A stretch of DNA of 64,000 nucleotides from Kushneria phyllosphaerae. Its GTDB lineage: Bacteria; Pseudomonadota; Gammaproteobacteria; Pseudomonadales; Halomonadaceae. This document shows, one piece after another, positions 46,233-56,173 of this stretch (positions are counted from its first letter, which is position 1; every line of letters starts with the position of its first letter). A model generated the notes under the pieces. The model had not been told where the DNA came from, made no database searches, and saw nothing but the letters and a program-made list of their open reading frames with translations. A program made the position numbers and the translations under genes. The stretch lies in NCBI RefSeq assembly GCF_900312995.1, contig NZ_ONZI01000001.1:744001-808000 (forward strand), in the 5' to 3' direction.

Positions 46233-47417
46233 TCAGGCAGGCTCTGGCGTCTTGATTGACTCGCCAAGCGTGATACCGGGAAGATCGCCTCTCATCGTCT
46301 CCTGTGGCTGGTAGTGGATCACCGAGCGAATGGCCTCGCCGCGATGGAGCAGGTCAAATGCCGTGTTGAGCTGATCATGCGTCATGTTGTGTGTGATGTA
46401 GGGATCGACATCGAAGCGGCCGGACAGCCACTCATCGACCATGCCCGGAAGCTCCGAGCGGCCCAGCACGCCGCCAAAGGCGCTGCCGCGCCAGACACGC
46501 CCGGTGACCAGCTGGAATGGACGGGTCGAAATTTCCTCACCGGCCCCGGCCACGCCGATGATGATGCTCTCACCCCAGCCCTTGTGGCAGCATTCGAGCG
46601 CGGCGCGCATCAGCGTGACATTACCGACGCACTCAAAAGAGAACTCCACGCCGCCGCTGGTCATGTCGATAATCACTTCATGCAGTGGCTCGGGATGATC
46701 GTTCGGGTTGAGGCACTCGGTGGCCCCCAATGACTCGGCGAGCGCAAACTTGGCCGGGTTGACGTCAATGCCGATAATTCGTCCGGCGCCCTGCAGTCTT
46801 GCCCCTTGAATCACTGCCATGCCCACCGCGCCAAGACCGAATACGGCGACGGTGTCCCCGGGCTGTACCTTCGCAGTATTGCGCACGGCACCAATACCGG
46901 TGGGCACAGCACAGCCCATGACGCAGGCCTTCGCCAGCGGCGCTTCCGGATTGATTTTCGCCACTGCAATCTCCGGCAGCACGGTGTACTCGCTGAAGGT
47001 ACTGGTGCCCATGTAGTGACGAATGGTCTTGCCCTTGTAGGAGAAACGACTGGTGCCATCCGGCATCAGGCCCTGCCCCTGGGTCTTGCGAATGGTCTGG
47101 CACAGGTTGGTTCTGCCTGACTGGATGTAGGGGCAGTTGGGGTCTTCCGGGGTATAGAGCGGAATGATGTGATCGCCCGGTTTGACCGAAGTGACCCCCT
47201 TGCCGATCTCCTCGACGATCCCTACGCCTTCATGACCGAGCACACAGGGGAATATCCCTTCGGGGTCGCGTCCGGAGAGGGTAAACATGTCGGTATGGCA
47301 CAGGCTGGTAGTGACGATGCGGACCAGCACCTCACCGGCCTTCGGGCCTTCCAGATCAATCTCCTCGATTTCCAGTGGGCGGTTCGGTTCCCAGGCAATG
47401 GCAGCGCGCGTTTTCAT
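46233..47417 (-). CDS. Class III alcohol dehydrogenase-like (S-(hydroxymethyl)glutathione dehydrogenase)
   Basis: A 394-residue zinc-dependent dehydrogenase close to FrmA/AdhC, which oxidises the glutathione-formaldehyde adduct. Seen: the catalytic zinc ligands ([11 protein letters not shown] and [10 protein letters not shown]), the [14 protein letters not shown] and [10 protein letters not shown] segments, the Rossmann motif [11 protein letters not shown] and [23 protein letters not shown] 47417 has ggagag upstream. Two of the four cysteines of the structural zinc lobe are missing ([16 protein letters not shown]), and about 20 extra residues follow the usual C-terminus. It stands alone, with no FrmR-type regulator next to it. 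Confidence 0.9.
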   Translation of the reverse strand: MKTRAAIAWEPNRPLEIEEIDLEGPKAGEVLVRIVTTSLCHTDMFTLSGRDPEGIFPCVLGHEGVGIVEEIGKGVTSVKPGDHIIPLYTPEDPNCPYIQSGRTNLCQTIRKTQGQGLMPDGTSRFSYKGKTIRHYMGTSTFSEYTVLPEIAVAKINPEAPLAKACVMGCAVPTGIGAVRNTAKVQPGDTVAVFGLGAVGMAVIQGARLQGAGRIIGIDVNPAKFALAESLGATECLNPNDHPEPLHEVIIDMTSGGVEFSFECVGNVTLMRAALECCHKGWGESIIIGVAGAGEEISTRPFQLVTGRVWRGSAFGGVLGRSELPGMVDEWLSGRFDVDPYITHNMTHDQLNTAFDLLHRGEAIRSVIHYQPQETMRGDLPGITLGESIKTPEPA

Positions 47418-47682
47418 GAACTCTCCAGAAAGGATGGCAGGGCAATCGCTACCCTTGGGGCTTGTGATGAGACAATACGGTGTAGTCATGTACCGTCTCT
47501 TAAATAAAACGTTATAACATAACAATAGTGGGTGCAATTCGTTCATCGGTTTTCCTGTTGAGTCCTTTGGGATGCCCCTGGAGCTACACCCAATGGCGCA
47601 TCGCACTTTGATAGGCGCACGCTAATATGGAAGTCGATGTTACCGGGACGTTCACAGGCGGCCATAGAACAGGGATGGGAGA

Positions 47683-49332
47683 ATGATCATGCAGGGAAGC
47701 GCATCAAGAAGGGCAACAGGCCGTCTTCTGACAGGACTGATGCTGGCATGGGCGCTGGCAGGCTGTGCCAGCAGTGGCGGTGCGGGCAGTGATCCCAAAA
47801 CCTCGGCGCAATCCCCTGACCGCGCCTGGGGGCCGGTCATGGAGGCCATCTCCAGAGCGGACTTGTACGAGGATGAAAAAACGGTAGTGGATCTGATTCC
47901 CCGTCGTGATCCGAGCCTGATAGTGGCGGACTATCAGACGCGCACTGCCAGCGGGCCGCTCTCCCGGGCAGCGCTTGAAACCTTCGTCAACGACAACTTC
48001 AACGAGCCGCCTGAAAATGCCTCGCGCCTGTCCGAGGATGCTGACACGCCCATCGATGAGCACATCAAGCACCTCTGGCCCTATCTGACGCGAGACCCTG
48101 CCGCCACCGATGAGGGGCAGTGGAGCAGTCTGGTGGTGTTGCCACACCACTATGTGGTGCCGGGCGGTCGCTTCAACGAGATGTTCTACTGGGACAGCTT
48201 TTTTACCATGCTGGGGCTGGCCCACAGTGACCGCTATGATCTGGTGCGTGACATGGTGGACAACTTCGCCTGGCTGATCGATCAGTACGGCTTTATCCCC
48301 AACGGCACCCGCACCTATTTTCTGACCCGCAGTCAGCCGCCGTTTTTTGCCTCGATGGTCGGACTGCTGGCCGAGCATGACGGTGACAAGGTCTATCAGC
48401 GCTATTTGCCCGAACTTTCGCGGGAACATGACTACTGGATGCGTGGCGCCGAGTCTCTGGCCCCGGGCCAGGCCAGCGAACACGTGGTCAGACTGGAAGA
48501 CGGCACGCTGCTCAACCGCTACCACGGCAGTGAAAACACGCCGCGTCCGGAATCGTATGCCGGGGAAATTGCGCTGGCGGAAAAGGCCTCCAATCGACCG
48601 GCCGCGGAAGTGTATGGCGATCTGCGCGCCGCTGCCGAAAGCGGCTGGGATTTCAGCTCACGCTGGATGCGTGACGGTAGCCAACAGACCACCATTGCCA
48701 CTCGGGACTTTCTGCCGGTGGATCTCAATGCCCTCCTGTTCCATCTGGAAAAAACGCTGGCCCACGCCTGGCAGCTTGAAGGCAACCAGGCGCGCGCCGA
48801 GCAGTTCGATAAGCTGGCCGAAACGCGTCGCGAGGCGATCAATCGGGTCTTCTGGGATGCCGAGCGCGGCCTTTATACCGACTACAACTGGCGTGATCAG
48901 CACCTGAGCCAGGTGGTCTCCGCCGCCACGGTCTACCCGCTGACCTTCGGGGTGGCCGATCAGGGCCGTGCCGATGCCACGGCCGGTGCCATTGAACGCG
49001 AGCTTTTGAGGCCCGGCGGCCTGGTCACCACCAATCGCCATACCGGGGAGCAGTGGGACGCGCCCAACGGATGGGCGCCGCTACAGTGGCTGGCGGTGGA
49101 AGGGCTGTCCCGCTATGGCCAGACGCGCCTGGCCGGCACCATCGCCCGGCGCTGGATCGACACCAATCAGCGCGTTTATGACCAGACCGGCAAGCTGGTG
49201 GAAAAATACAACGTGGAAAATCCCGGCGTGGGCGGTGGCGGCGAGTATGAGGTCGTCGACGGCTTTGGCTGGACCAACGGCGTGCTGCTGGATCTGATGG
49301 CGCGCTACCCCGAGCAGGCGCGCACGCCCTGA
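47683..49332 (+). CDS. treA: Trehalase (GH37), lipoprotein
   Basis: A 549-residue alpha,alpha-trehalase that splits trehalose to two glucose. The N-terminus is a lipoprotein signal with lipobox LAGC (Cys about residue 28), so it is likely anchored to the outer membrane facing the periplasm. Both GH37 signatures are present: PGGRFNEMFYWDSFF and QWDAPNGWAPLQW, and the GGGGEYEV end motif. Escherichia coli TreA is soluble in the periplasm, so lipid anchoring is a difference. It allows use of trehalose, an osmolyte relevant in salt habitats. Divergent from the dehydrogenase gene across 265 bases. Confidence 0.94.
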   Translation: MIMQGSASRRATGRLLTGLMLAWALAGCASSGGAGSDPKTSAQSPDRAWGPVMEAISRADLYEDEKTVVDLIPRRDPSLIVADYQTRTASGPLSRAALETFVNDNFNEPPENASRLSEDADTPIDEHIKHLWPYLTRDPAATDEGQWSSLVVLPHHYVVPGGRFNEMFYWDSFFTMLGLAHSDRYDLVRDMVDNFAWLIDQYGFIPNGTRTYFLTRSQPPFFASMVGLLAEHDGDKVYQRYLPELSREHDYWMRGAESLAPGQASEHVVRLEDGTLLNRYHGSENTPRPESYAGEIALAEKASNRPAAEVYGDLRAAAESGWDFSSRWMRDGSQQTTIATRDFLPVDLNALLFHLEKTLAHAWQLEGNQARAEQFDKLAETRREAINRVFWDAERGLYTDYNWRDQHLSQVVSAATVYPLTFGVADQGRADATAGAIERELLRPGGLVTTNRHTGEQWDAPNGWAPLQWLAVEGLSRYGQTRLAGTIARRWIDTNQRVYDQTGKLVEKYNVENPGVGGGGEYEVVDGFGWTNGVLLDLMARYPEQARTP

Positions 49333-49473
49333 GTCGCGCCCTGGGTTATCCACACCCTCCTGCCTCCTTCAGCCCCCGGCGCCTGTGAACAGACAGGCGC
49401 CGGTTCAGGGCAGCATCGCCATCATGGTTAGGCTATCCTGAGCGGTTCGTTGATATGGTGCGGGAGTGCTTTG

Positions 49474-50061
49474 ATGCAGCTGATTTCTCTTCAGGGCGCG
49501 CAGATTCGGCAGTGGCTTGACGCGCTGGCGACGCTGCGCATCCGGGTCTTTCGTGAGTTCCCCTATCTCTATGATGGCTCGCTCGACTACGAGCGTGACT
49601 ATCTGGAAACCTACGTCCAAAGCGATGACAGTCTCTGTGTGTTGGTGCTCGACGGTGAGCAGGTCGTGGGGATGAGCACGGCCCTGCCGCTGGCCCATGA
49701 GGATGAGGCGTTCAGGCGTCCCTTTATCGAACAGGGCATTGAGGTCGAGACCGTCTGCTATTTCGGCGAATCCATTTTGCTGCCCGAGTATCGCGGCCAG
49801 GGGCTGGGCGTACGCTTTTTCGAGGCCCGCGAGGCGCATGCCAGAGCGCTTGTCGGCGTTCGTTATACGGCCTTTTGCGCGGTAGAACGCCCCGACGACC
49901 ATCCGCTGCGCCCGACGGATTACCAGCCGCTGGACGCTTTCTGGCAGCGGCGCGGTTATACACACCGTCCCGAACTCTACGCCCGCTATGAGTGGCAGGA
50001 CATTGACGCTGCGACGCCGGACCACAAGACGCTTCGTTTCTGGCTCAAGACGCTCGACTGA
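49474..50061 (+). CDS. GNAT-family N-acetyltransferase
   Basis: A 195-residue protein with the GNAT acetyl-CoA site (ILLPEYRGQGLGVRFFEARE). ATG 49474 has ggag eight bases upstream. The substrate is unknown. It is 57 bases upstream of the nitrilase-family gene on the same strand, so the two are probably co-transcribed, a pairing that recurs in other bacteria. Confidence 0.85.
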   Translation: MQLISLQGAQIRQWLDALATLRIRVFREFPYLYDGSLDYERDYLETYVQSDDSLCVLVLDGEQVVGMSTALPLAHEDEAFRRPFIEQGIEVETVCYFGESILLPEYRGQGLGVRFFEAREAHARALVGVRYTAFCAVERPDDHPLRPTDYQPLDAFWQRRGYTHRPELYARYEWQDIDAATPDHKTLRFWLKTLD

Positions 50062-50118
50062 CGCCACCGCGACCTCCGGGGCGTCCGCCCCGATTTCCCT
50101 TTTTATCAAGGAGTGCCC

Positions 50119-51006
50119 ATGCATCTGGCCCTGTGTCAGTACGCCATCGAGCTGTTTGAACAGCCACACGACTACCGAGAGCATCTTGAGTCACTCATTG
50201 AGCAGGCGGCCCGCCGCGGTGCAGAGCTTCTGGTCATGCCGGAATATTCAAGCCTGGTCATGACCGGCCAGATGCCGACGGACGTGCGCGGTGATCTGCA
50301 CGCCTCCATTGCGGCCCTGCAGTCGATGCTGCCGGCCTGGCTGGAACAGTGTGAAGCGCTGGCGAAGCGTTTCGGGGTCTATCTGGTGCCGGGCAGCGCA
50401 CCAGTGCTGGATGATGACGGCGTCTATCGCAACCGTGCCTGGATGTTTGGTCCCAGTGGTCTGGTCGGCACCCAGGACAAGCTGATCATGACGCGCTTTG
50501 AGCGCGAGCACTGGGGCATTGAAGGCGGCAGCGGCCTGCAGGTGTTTGATACGGCGCTTGGCAAGCTTGGCATTCTGATCTGCTACGACAACGAGTTTCC
50601 CATGGCCGCGCGCTTACTGGCCGAGCAGGGCGTGGACCTGATCGTCTCACCGAGCTGCACCGATACCGAATCCGGTTATTACCGGGTACGTACCGGCGCG
50701 CGGGCCAGGGCGCTGGAAAACCAGATTGCCGTGGCCGTATCGCCCACGGTAGGCGAGGCGGCCTGGTCGCAGGCACTGGATTACAACTACGGGCGTGCCG
50801 GGCTCTATGTACCGGCCGATATCGGCATGCCGTCCAGTGGTGTAGTGGCGCAAAGCGAGCACATCACGATCGATCGCAGCTCTTGGCTACATGTGGAGCT
50901 GGACCTTTCTGCCATCGCCGCCCTGCGCGACGACGGCCAGGTGCTGCTGCGCCGCGACTGGCCGGAGCAGTTCGACCCCGCGCGGATGTATGTCATAGAG
51001 AAGTGA
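50119..51006 (+). CDS. Carbon-nitrogen hydrolase (nitrilase superfamily)
   Basis: A 295-residue cytosolic amidase/nitrilase-fold enzyme. The catalytic triad is visible: Glu in LLVMPEYSSLV, Lys in TQDKLIMTRFE and Cys in ILICYDNEFPM. It hydrolyses a C-N bond in an amide or carbamoyl compound; the exact substrate is unclear. ATG 50119 follows aaggag. Its 3' end overlaps the convergent sulfite-oxidase-like gene by 14 bases. Confidence 0.9.
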   Translation: MHLALCQYAIELFEQPHDYREHLESLIEQAARRGAELLVMPEYSSLVMTGQMPTDVRGDLHASIAALQSMLPAWLEQCEALAKRFGVYLVPGSAPVLDDDGVYRNRAWMFGPSGLVGTQDKLIMTRFEREHWGIEGGSGLQVFDTALGKLGILICYDNEFPMAARLLAEQGVDLIVSPSCTDTESGYYRVRTGARARALENQIAVAVSPTVGEAAWSQALDYNYGRAGLYVPADIGMPSSGVVAQSEHITIDRSSWLHVELDLSAIAALRDDGQVLLRRDWPEQFDPARMYVIEK

Positions 51007-52105
51007 GCCGTTCCTGTGGCTGGCAGTCGGCTTCACGATCATCGGCATAAAACGTGACCCGCGTGACGGCGTTATAGAGACAGCCATGATCGTTCCAGAT
51101 CATGCTGTCCGGCTGTTCATGGCCGCGGTCGTCACGGGCGCGTACCTGCAGAACATGATGGCCGGCGTCGAGCTGGCAGGTCAGCGACCAGCAGACCCAG
51201 GCGCCGGCGATGTTGGGGGTGTGCAGGGTGGCGTTCTGCCACGCGCCGTCATCAAGACGGCATTCCACCGCGGTGATCTGCCCTTCGCCCGACAGGGCGC
51301 GCCCACGCAGAATCGTGTCTCCGGCGCCGAGTCGGGCATCGTCTTCAAGGTCCACCAGGCTCATGACCGGCATGGTGGTGATGGGTATACCGTCGGCCTC
51401 GCCTTCGGCCGGGTAGTCCGGGCCTGCCAGGGTGTAGTCCTGCGTGTTCCAGTACGTGTTGAGCGCGTCACGCGACACCTCAAGGCGACCCAGCCATTTG
51501 ACACTGGCCGCGCCCAGCCAGCCGGAGACGACCAGTCGCGCCGGAAATCCGTGGTCGATCGGTAGCGGTTCGCCGTTCATGGCCAGCGCCACGATCGTGT
51601 CATCGGCGAGCGCCTTGTCGATTGGCAGCGGACGGGCAAAGCGGCCGCTGTCGAGCCCTTCCGGCAGGACATGAAAGGCGCCGTCTTCAAGGCCTGCCAG
51701 GGCCAGCACGTCGCGCAGACGCACGCCGCTCCATTCCGCCACCCCGACCGCGCCCTGGCCCCACTGGGCGCCTTCGGCGGCCGTGCCAAAGTCGCGGGCA
51801 AAGCAGGCGCGCGCATTGCCGGCACATTCGATGGCGCGGATGACACTGACGCGCGGGAGTCGTTCGAGATCGGCAAGACGCAGAGAGTGTTCGCGTGACA
51901 GGGCATCTCCGGTCAGCGTCAGCCGCCAGTCAGCGGCCTCAAGCTCCGGGATATCGAAATGGCTGCGCACAAAGAACTGACGGTTGGGGGTGAGATAGCC
52001 CGGCAGTCGGGACAGGCGTGTCTCGACGTTGGTGGCCCCCCCTTCTTCGGGATGGCAGAAATACCTGGCAGGCAGTGGCTTGAAAATACCGGGGTGGTGA
52101 CTCAT
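50993..52105 (-). CDS. Sulfite-oxidase-like molybdopterin enzyme
   Basis: A 370-residue protein. It has the molybdopterin oxidoreductase fold with the molybdenum-ligand cysteine in AIECAGNARACF, the VAEWSGVRLRDVL and HGFPARLVVSGWLGAASVKWL motifs, and a C-terminal Mo-co dimerisation (Ig-like) domain. There is no N-terminal heme domain and no Tat signal (start MSHHPG), so it seems cytosolic, unlike YedY/MsrP or SorA. It probably oxidises sulfite or a related compound, with an unknown acceptor. ATG 52105 preferred; a longer frame begins at 52138. Confidence 0.88.
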   Translation of the reverse strand: MSHHPGIFKPLPARYFCHPEEGGATNVETRLSRLPGYLTPNRQFFVRSHFDIPELEAADWRLTLTGDALSREHSLRLADLERLPRVSVIRAIECAGNARACFARDFGTAAEGAQWGQGAVGVAEWSGVRLRDVLALAGLEDGAFHVLPEGLDSGRFARPLPIDKALADDTIVALAMNGEPLPIDHGFPARLVVSGWLGAASVKWLGRLEVSRDALNTYWNTQDYTLAGPDYPAEGEADGIPITTMPVMSLVDLEDDARLGAGDTILRGRALSGEGQITAVECRLDDGAWQNATLHTPNIAGAWVCWSLTCQLDAGHHVLQVRARDDRGHEQPDSMIWNDHGCLYNAVTRVTFYADDREADCQPQERLTSL

Positions 52106-52188
52106 GACAGGGCGCTCCAGACAGACCAGTGATGGCAACTCTCTAGAGCGTAGCGGCTTTTAGCGCCAGGTCAGGCCGGCCATAAGCA

Positions 52189-53217
52189 TCAGTGGCCGGA
52201 ATAGGCCGGCACTTCATCTGCCATGACCGGGTGGTCCTGCGCCCAGACAATGGCGGGTACGTCCGCATTCTTTTTTGAGGCGCGCACGCACTTTTCCAGC
52301 GCCGGGCCATCAATATTGACGAAAGGGGCGGTGACCAGCTTTCGACGGGACAGGCTCTTGCTCAGTCGGTAGCGCAGGGACAGGGCCAGCAGGGTATCAG
52401 TGGCCTCGTTTACACCGTCCTCACCGGCAATACGGCGCTGCATGGCGCGTGCCTGGGCATAGCGTGTGGCGAGGTCTGCTTCATCACGACCGTAGAGTTC
52501 ACGCAGCATCTTGCCGATCTGAAGCGCCGTGGACACGGCCGGCTGGGTGACCTTCGTCTCCATTTTGGCGCAGTCGATGGCGCGCAGAGGCGCTTTGGCA
52601 TCCTGCGTCGATACCATCAGGTTGCCATTATTAATGTCCAGATGGCAGATCCGGGCGTCATGCATGGCCTTGAGCAGGGCTTCCATGCGATACAAAAGCG
52701 AACGGCGCCCGTGCTCGTCGGCCACCTGGAAGGCCTCCCCAAGGTTGATCCAGCCGTCGAGCCAGGGCTGAATCAAAAGCTGACGCGTTGGCAGGCCGGC
52801 CCGCAAACGCTCACCCAGACACAGGATGTCGTGACCCTGGTGAGTCCGGTCATTGAGCGTCAGCGTATTGTCGACTTCGGCACTGCCGTGGTCGTAGCCG
52901 AAAAGCCGGTTCTGGACGCCAAAAAAGGCGCCAAAATACTTTCGCGACGGCCTCAGGGAAATTTCCTTGGCAAAGAAGTCCCCCCGGTCGGAATGGATGC
53001 GAAAGATGCTGCGTCCCTTGCGCTCGCGCAGGGTGGTCACGGTCTTCGTGTCTGCCGCGCGCAGATGCCGGTCCATGCGCTCGGCAGCGTCACAGGCGGC
53101 ATTGTCATTGGCCAGCCACCACTGCCAGTCGGAACCGGGAAAGCGGATGGGGCCATGAAAGTGGCGTTGAAGGACGTCGGGACGTCCCAGGCGGCGCTGG
53201 CGCTCGGAAATAGTCAT
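52189..53217 (-). CDS. Kinase-fold protein (LPS/Kdo-kinase-like)
   Basis: A 342-residue protein with a eukaryotic-like kinase core: a Lys in DFFAKEISLRP, the catalytic loop HLDINNGNLM (HxDxxxxN pattern) and LRAIDCAKME in the place of the metal-binding DFG/DxD motif. This is the pattern of the lipopolysaccharide-kinase group (WaaP, KdkA, InaA). The likely substrate is lipid A-core sugar or another envelope component. The Asp is kept but followed by Cys-Ala-Lys, which is unusual. No good ribosome site was seen for the ATG at 53217. Confidence 0.75.
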   Translation of the reverse strand: MTISERQRRLGRPDVLQRHFHGPIRFPGSDWQWWLANDNAACDAAERMDRHLRAADTKTVTTLRERKGRSIFRIHSDRGDFFAKEISLRPSRKYFGAFFGVQNRLFGYDHGSAEVDNTLTLNDRTHQGHDILCLGERLRAGLPTRQLLIQPWLDGWINLGEAFQVADEHGRRSLLYRMEALLKAMHDARICHLDINNGNLMVSTQDAKAPLRAIDCAKMETKVTQPAVSTALQIGKMLRELYGRDEADLATRYAQARAMQRRIAGEDGVNEATDTLLALSLRYRLSKSLSRRKLVTAPFVNIDGPALEKCVRASKKNADVPAIVWAQDHPVMADEVPAYSGH

Positions 53218-53416
53218 GATGAAGTACCGGTACAGATCCTAGGCAGGCGATGGGATCAAGCACTGTGTCACGGCATTGAGATCACGATTTCGTTAACAGG
53301 CTAAACCTTTACTGCAATATAAGAACGCTGTTCGCTTATGTCCAGAACCATTTAACATGATCTTAACAATTCAATGATAGTGCCATGATCGGCACGGCAA
53401 TGAAGGGGAGGCGCGT

Positions 53417-53448
53417 AAAAAAGACAGCCCTGCCACCTTGGACAGGGC
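53417..53448 (-). terminator. Terminator of the aminotransferase gene
   Basis: Stem gccctg / cagggc with six T on the minus strand, 20 bases after the stop codon. Confidence 0.75.
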
Positions 53449-53469
53449 CGGGCATGCAGGGAAGAAGCG

Positions 53470-54558
53470 TCAGCGCTGAAGGGCGTTTTGCAGGGCACTC
53501 AGGCGACCAGGCACCAGAGCATCTTCGACGGCCGAAATGCGCAAAATGTCGCCCAGCGCCGGGTGCGGCGGGCGGTGAATAATGACGCCGTCTGCCAGCA
53601 GTGCCTGCTGTGCTTCAAGGGCGCTTTCGGCATTGCACATGCGGATGGCCACGAAGTTGGTGGCCGAGGGCAACACCTCGGCGCCCCATGCCTGAAGCTG
53701 CGCGGCCAGTTGCTCGCGTCGTTCAATCACGCTTCGGACGTGGCGCTCAACCTCCTCAATGTGGGTCAGCACCAGGGCTGCGGCCGCCTGCGCCACCGAG
53801 GAGACGGCGTAATGGATGCGCACCTTGTACATCACTTCCAGCAGCTCGGGGGCAGCGATGGCGTAACCGATGCGAAGACCGGCCAGCCCGTGAGCCTTGG
53901 AGAAGGTGCGAAGGCGCACGACACCCGTTAAAGGCGTGTTGTCGCCCTGATCGGGGCGAAATTCGTGATAGGCCTCATCCAGCAGGAGATGGCAGGTCGG
54001 CGGCAGATTGTCGACGAGACAGGCGATATCAGTGGCGTTCAGACAGTGACCGCCGGGGTTGTCCGGGTTGGCCAGATAGACAAGCCTTGCGTGATGCAGC
54101 CAGGCGGCCTGAACCAGGGCGTCAACATCGGGCGCCAGTCGACCGGGGGCCTGCTGATAGGCCACCTCGACCAGACGACAGCCGTGGCCCTCGGCAAAGT
54201 AGCGAAAGGTGGGGTAGGTGCCGGCACTGGTGATCACGGTCGAGCCGGTATCGCACAGGGCGCGCAGGGCCAGGGCGATCAGGCTGTCAGCGCCGGCATC
54301 CACCAGCAGGGTGTCACGTGAGGTGCCCAAATGTTGGGCCAGTTGCTGGCGCAGTTCAAAGGCCTGGGCATCACCGTAGGCGCGTGCCAGCTCTGCCACC
54401 GGTGCGCCCAGCGCCTCGGTCAGCGCGCGATGCGGCATGTCCAGACCTTCGTTGGAGCCCAGCTGATGAGGCAGCGCATGCCCCAGACGTCGCTCCAGTG
54501 CCTGACGTCCCGGGAAGGGATTGGTCGGCCCTTCGCGATCAAGATGAGATGCACGCAC
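53470..54558 (-). CDS. HisC-like pyridoxal-phosphate aminotransferase
   Basis: A 362-residue fold-type I aminotransferase. Visible are LGSNEGLDMPH, the NPDNPGG substrate/PLP region, LLDEAYHEF and the PLP lysine in RTFSKAHGLAGLRIGYA. These fit histidinol-phosphate or aromatic aminotransferases. No other histidine genes are nearby, so it may be a second HisC copy or act in another pathway (for example aromatic amino acids). GTG 54558 has ggag nine bases before it; a GTG at 54573 is an alternative. Confidence 0.88.
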   Translation of the reverse strand: MRASHLDREGPTNPFPGRQALERRLGHALPHQLGSNEGLDMPHRALTEALGAPVAELARAYGDAQAFELRQQLAQHLGTSRDTLLVDAGADSLIALALRALCDTGSTVITSAGTYPTFRYFAEGHGCRLVEVAYQQAPGRLAPDVDALVQAAWLHHARLVYLANPDNPGGHCLNATDIACLVDNLPPTCHLLLDEAYHEFRPDQGDNTPLTGVVRLRTFSKAHGLAGLRIGYAIAAPELLEVMYKVRIHYAVSSVAQAAAALVLTHIEEVERHVRSVIERREQLAAQLQAWGAEVLPSATNFVAIRMCNAESALEAQQALLADGVIIHRPPHPALGDILRISAVEDALVPGRLSALQNALQR

Positions 54559-54609
54559 GAAAACACACTCCACGTCATGAATGTAGGAAATCAGGCCGGT
54601 GAAAGACGA

Positions 54610-55131
54610 TCAGGGCGTCGGCGTCATGGCAGCTTCCGACAGGGGCAGGCCCAGCGCATCAAGGGCACCGTCGATCTCCTTTTGCCACCAGATATCATCA
54701 CTATCGCCGCGCCTGAGCGTCAACGTCAGTGTATAGGGATAGAGCTTTCGATCCGACAGAGTGATGGCTCCCAGCGGTGCCTGCAGGCGTGAGGAAAGTC
54801 GCCATTGATTGGCAGGTGCATCGGACTGCGCCGGAGCCTCGCTCACGGACAGTACCTGCGGCGCCTGCCGGGCGCTGAGCAGTCGACGCGTCAGGGCGTC
54901 ATTGAAGCGGGCATCCGCCCGGGCCCCAAAGTCGGCATCGGCCCTGACCGGTGTGACAAGAAGGACGCGACTGTCCGTGCCATCCGGCCAGGGCGGGGCC
55001 TTTAGTACGTCGACCGCCGCCGTCTGGCCCAGATTTTCAAGGGGCGTACGATGACGGGCAGCATCGCTGTCCATTCCGGCGCAGCCTGCCATCAGCAGGG
55101 TCAAAAGCGCCACGGAAATCCATCGCATCAT
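54610..55131 (-). CDS. Small outer-membrane-type lipoprotein
   Basis: A 173-residue lipoprotein with lipobox LMAGC (Cys about residue 17) and a mixed alpha/beta mature domain. A family with conserved VLLVTPVRADADFGARADARFN and a C-terminal WWQKEIDG is suggested (compare penicillin-binding-protein activator LpoB). Not firmly placed. Its start overlaps the stop of the hydrolase gene (TGATG), so the two are coupled. Confidence 0.75.
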   Translation of the reverse strand: MMRWISVALLTLLMAGCAGMDSDAARHRTPLENLGQTAAVDVLKAPPWPDGTDSRVLLVTPVRADADFGARADARFNDALTRRLLSARQAPQVLSVSEAPAQSDAPANQWRLSSRLQAPLGAITLSDRKLYPYTLTLTLRRGDSDDIWWQKEIDGALDALGLPLSEAAMTPTP

Positions 55132-56129
55132 GACGGCGGTCCGGGCATATCGGCAGTGGCAGTGCATGGGCCTTCGGTCTGTGTGATCAGAAAATGGTGC
55201 AGATCCCTGAAAAGGGCCTGGCGAATATCCGGTGATTCGTTGACCAGATGATGTCGGGCGTCTGGATGATAAACGATTCGGGCCGCCGGCAGCAGCCGAC
55301 GCAGCACCTTGAGGTTCCACTGCCAGTCCACGGTGCCATCCTGTTGCCCCTGCAATATCAGCACCGGCAGCGTACAGGGGGGCAGCCCTCGGACATGGAC
55401 CATCCAGTCGCGCATGGCCGCGACCCAGACCAGCGGCAGGGTGTCGGCCTGCAGTGGATCTCTTTGATGCAAAAACGCCGTAAAGTCGAGATTGGTCGTA
55501 TTGGGACGGTAATGGCGCGGAATGCTGCGGATAAAGGGCGTGGCCAGGCGGTGCATCACACGCGAACGCTGCCATTTGCAGGGGCGCACCAGCGGCGCCA
55601 GCAGCGCCAGCGCCTGCCAGGGATGACGGTCAGGGCGTTCCAGTGCATCGGTGGCCAGGATGGCGGCACCGGTGCTCTGACCGATGCCGATCAGCGGCAT
55701 GTGCAAAAGGCCCTTGTCACCCAGCTGAGCCAGCAGCGTCCGCAGACACCGGGTGTAGGTGGCGAAGTCATCAATGGCGGCACGCTCGCCGCTGGAAAGG
55801 CCGTGTCCCGGTAGATCCCAGAGCACGACACGAAATCCGCTGTCCAGCAAGAGTTGCAGCAGATGGCCATAAAGGCCCAGATGATCGAAATAGCCGTGTA
55901 CGACCATGATCGTGCCGCGTAGTGCGATGCGCGGCGTCCAGACCTGGGTCCAGAGACGAAACTCTCCGACCTGCACATGTCCTGACTCGATGTCACTGAC
56001 CGTTGTGATCAGCGTGTCCAGTCCGTAATGGCGAAAATACTGGTCCATCACACCGATGGGCGGCAGGGACAGAGGGGCCAGCGGGCCGGCCTCCAGTAGC
56101 TCGGAAAAATCGGGTAAGGACATTGTCAT
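55128..56129 (-). CDS. Alpha/beta hydrolase (monoacylglycerol-lipase-like)
   Basis: A 333-residue serine hydrolase. The nucleophile elbow GIGQSTGAAI, the oxyanion region VVHGYFDHLGLYG, the ILQGQQDGTVDW acid loop and the catalytic His in DARHHLVNE follow the Hydrolase_4/monoglyceride lipase pattern. No signal peptide, so it is cytosolic or membrane-associated. Starts at ATG 56129 or 56123. Confidence 0.88.
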   Translation of the reverse strand: MTMSLPDFSELLEAGPLAPLSLPPIGVMDQYFRHYGLDTLITTVSDIESGHVQVGEFRLWTQVWTPRIALRGTIMVVHGYFDHLGLYGHLLQLLLDSGFRVVLWDLPGHGLSSGERAAIDDFATYTRCLRTLLAQLGDKGLLHMPLIGIGQSTGAAILATDALERPDRHPWQALALLAPLVRPCKWQRSRVMHRLATPFIRSIPRHYRPNTTNLDFTAFLHQRDPLQADTLPLVWVAAMRDWMVHVRGLPPCTLPVLILQGQQDGTVDWQWNLKVLRRLLPAARIVYHPDARHHLVNESPDIRQALFRDLHHFLITQTEGPCTATADMPGPPS

Positions 56130-56173
56130 GAACGCTCGTGTTCACGCCACGCCGGTCGCGCAGCCCATGATGA

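Noticed and set aside
54610..55575. A 321-codon reading of the lipoprotein gene
   Set aside because: The first 148 codons overlap the hydrolase gene on the same strand in another frame; the lipobox start at 55131 is far better.
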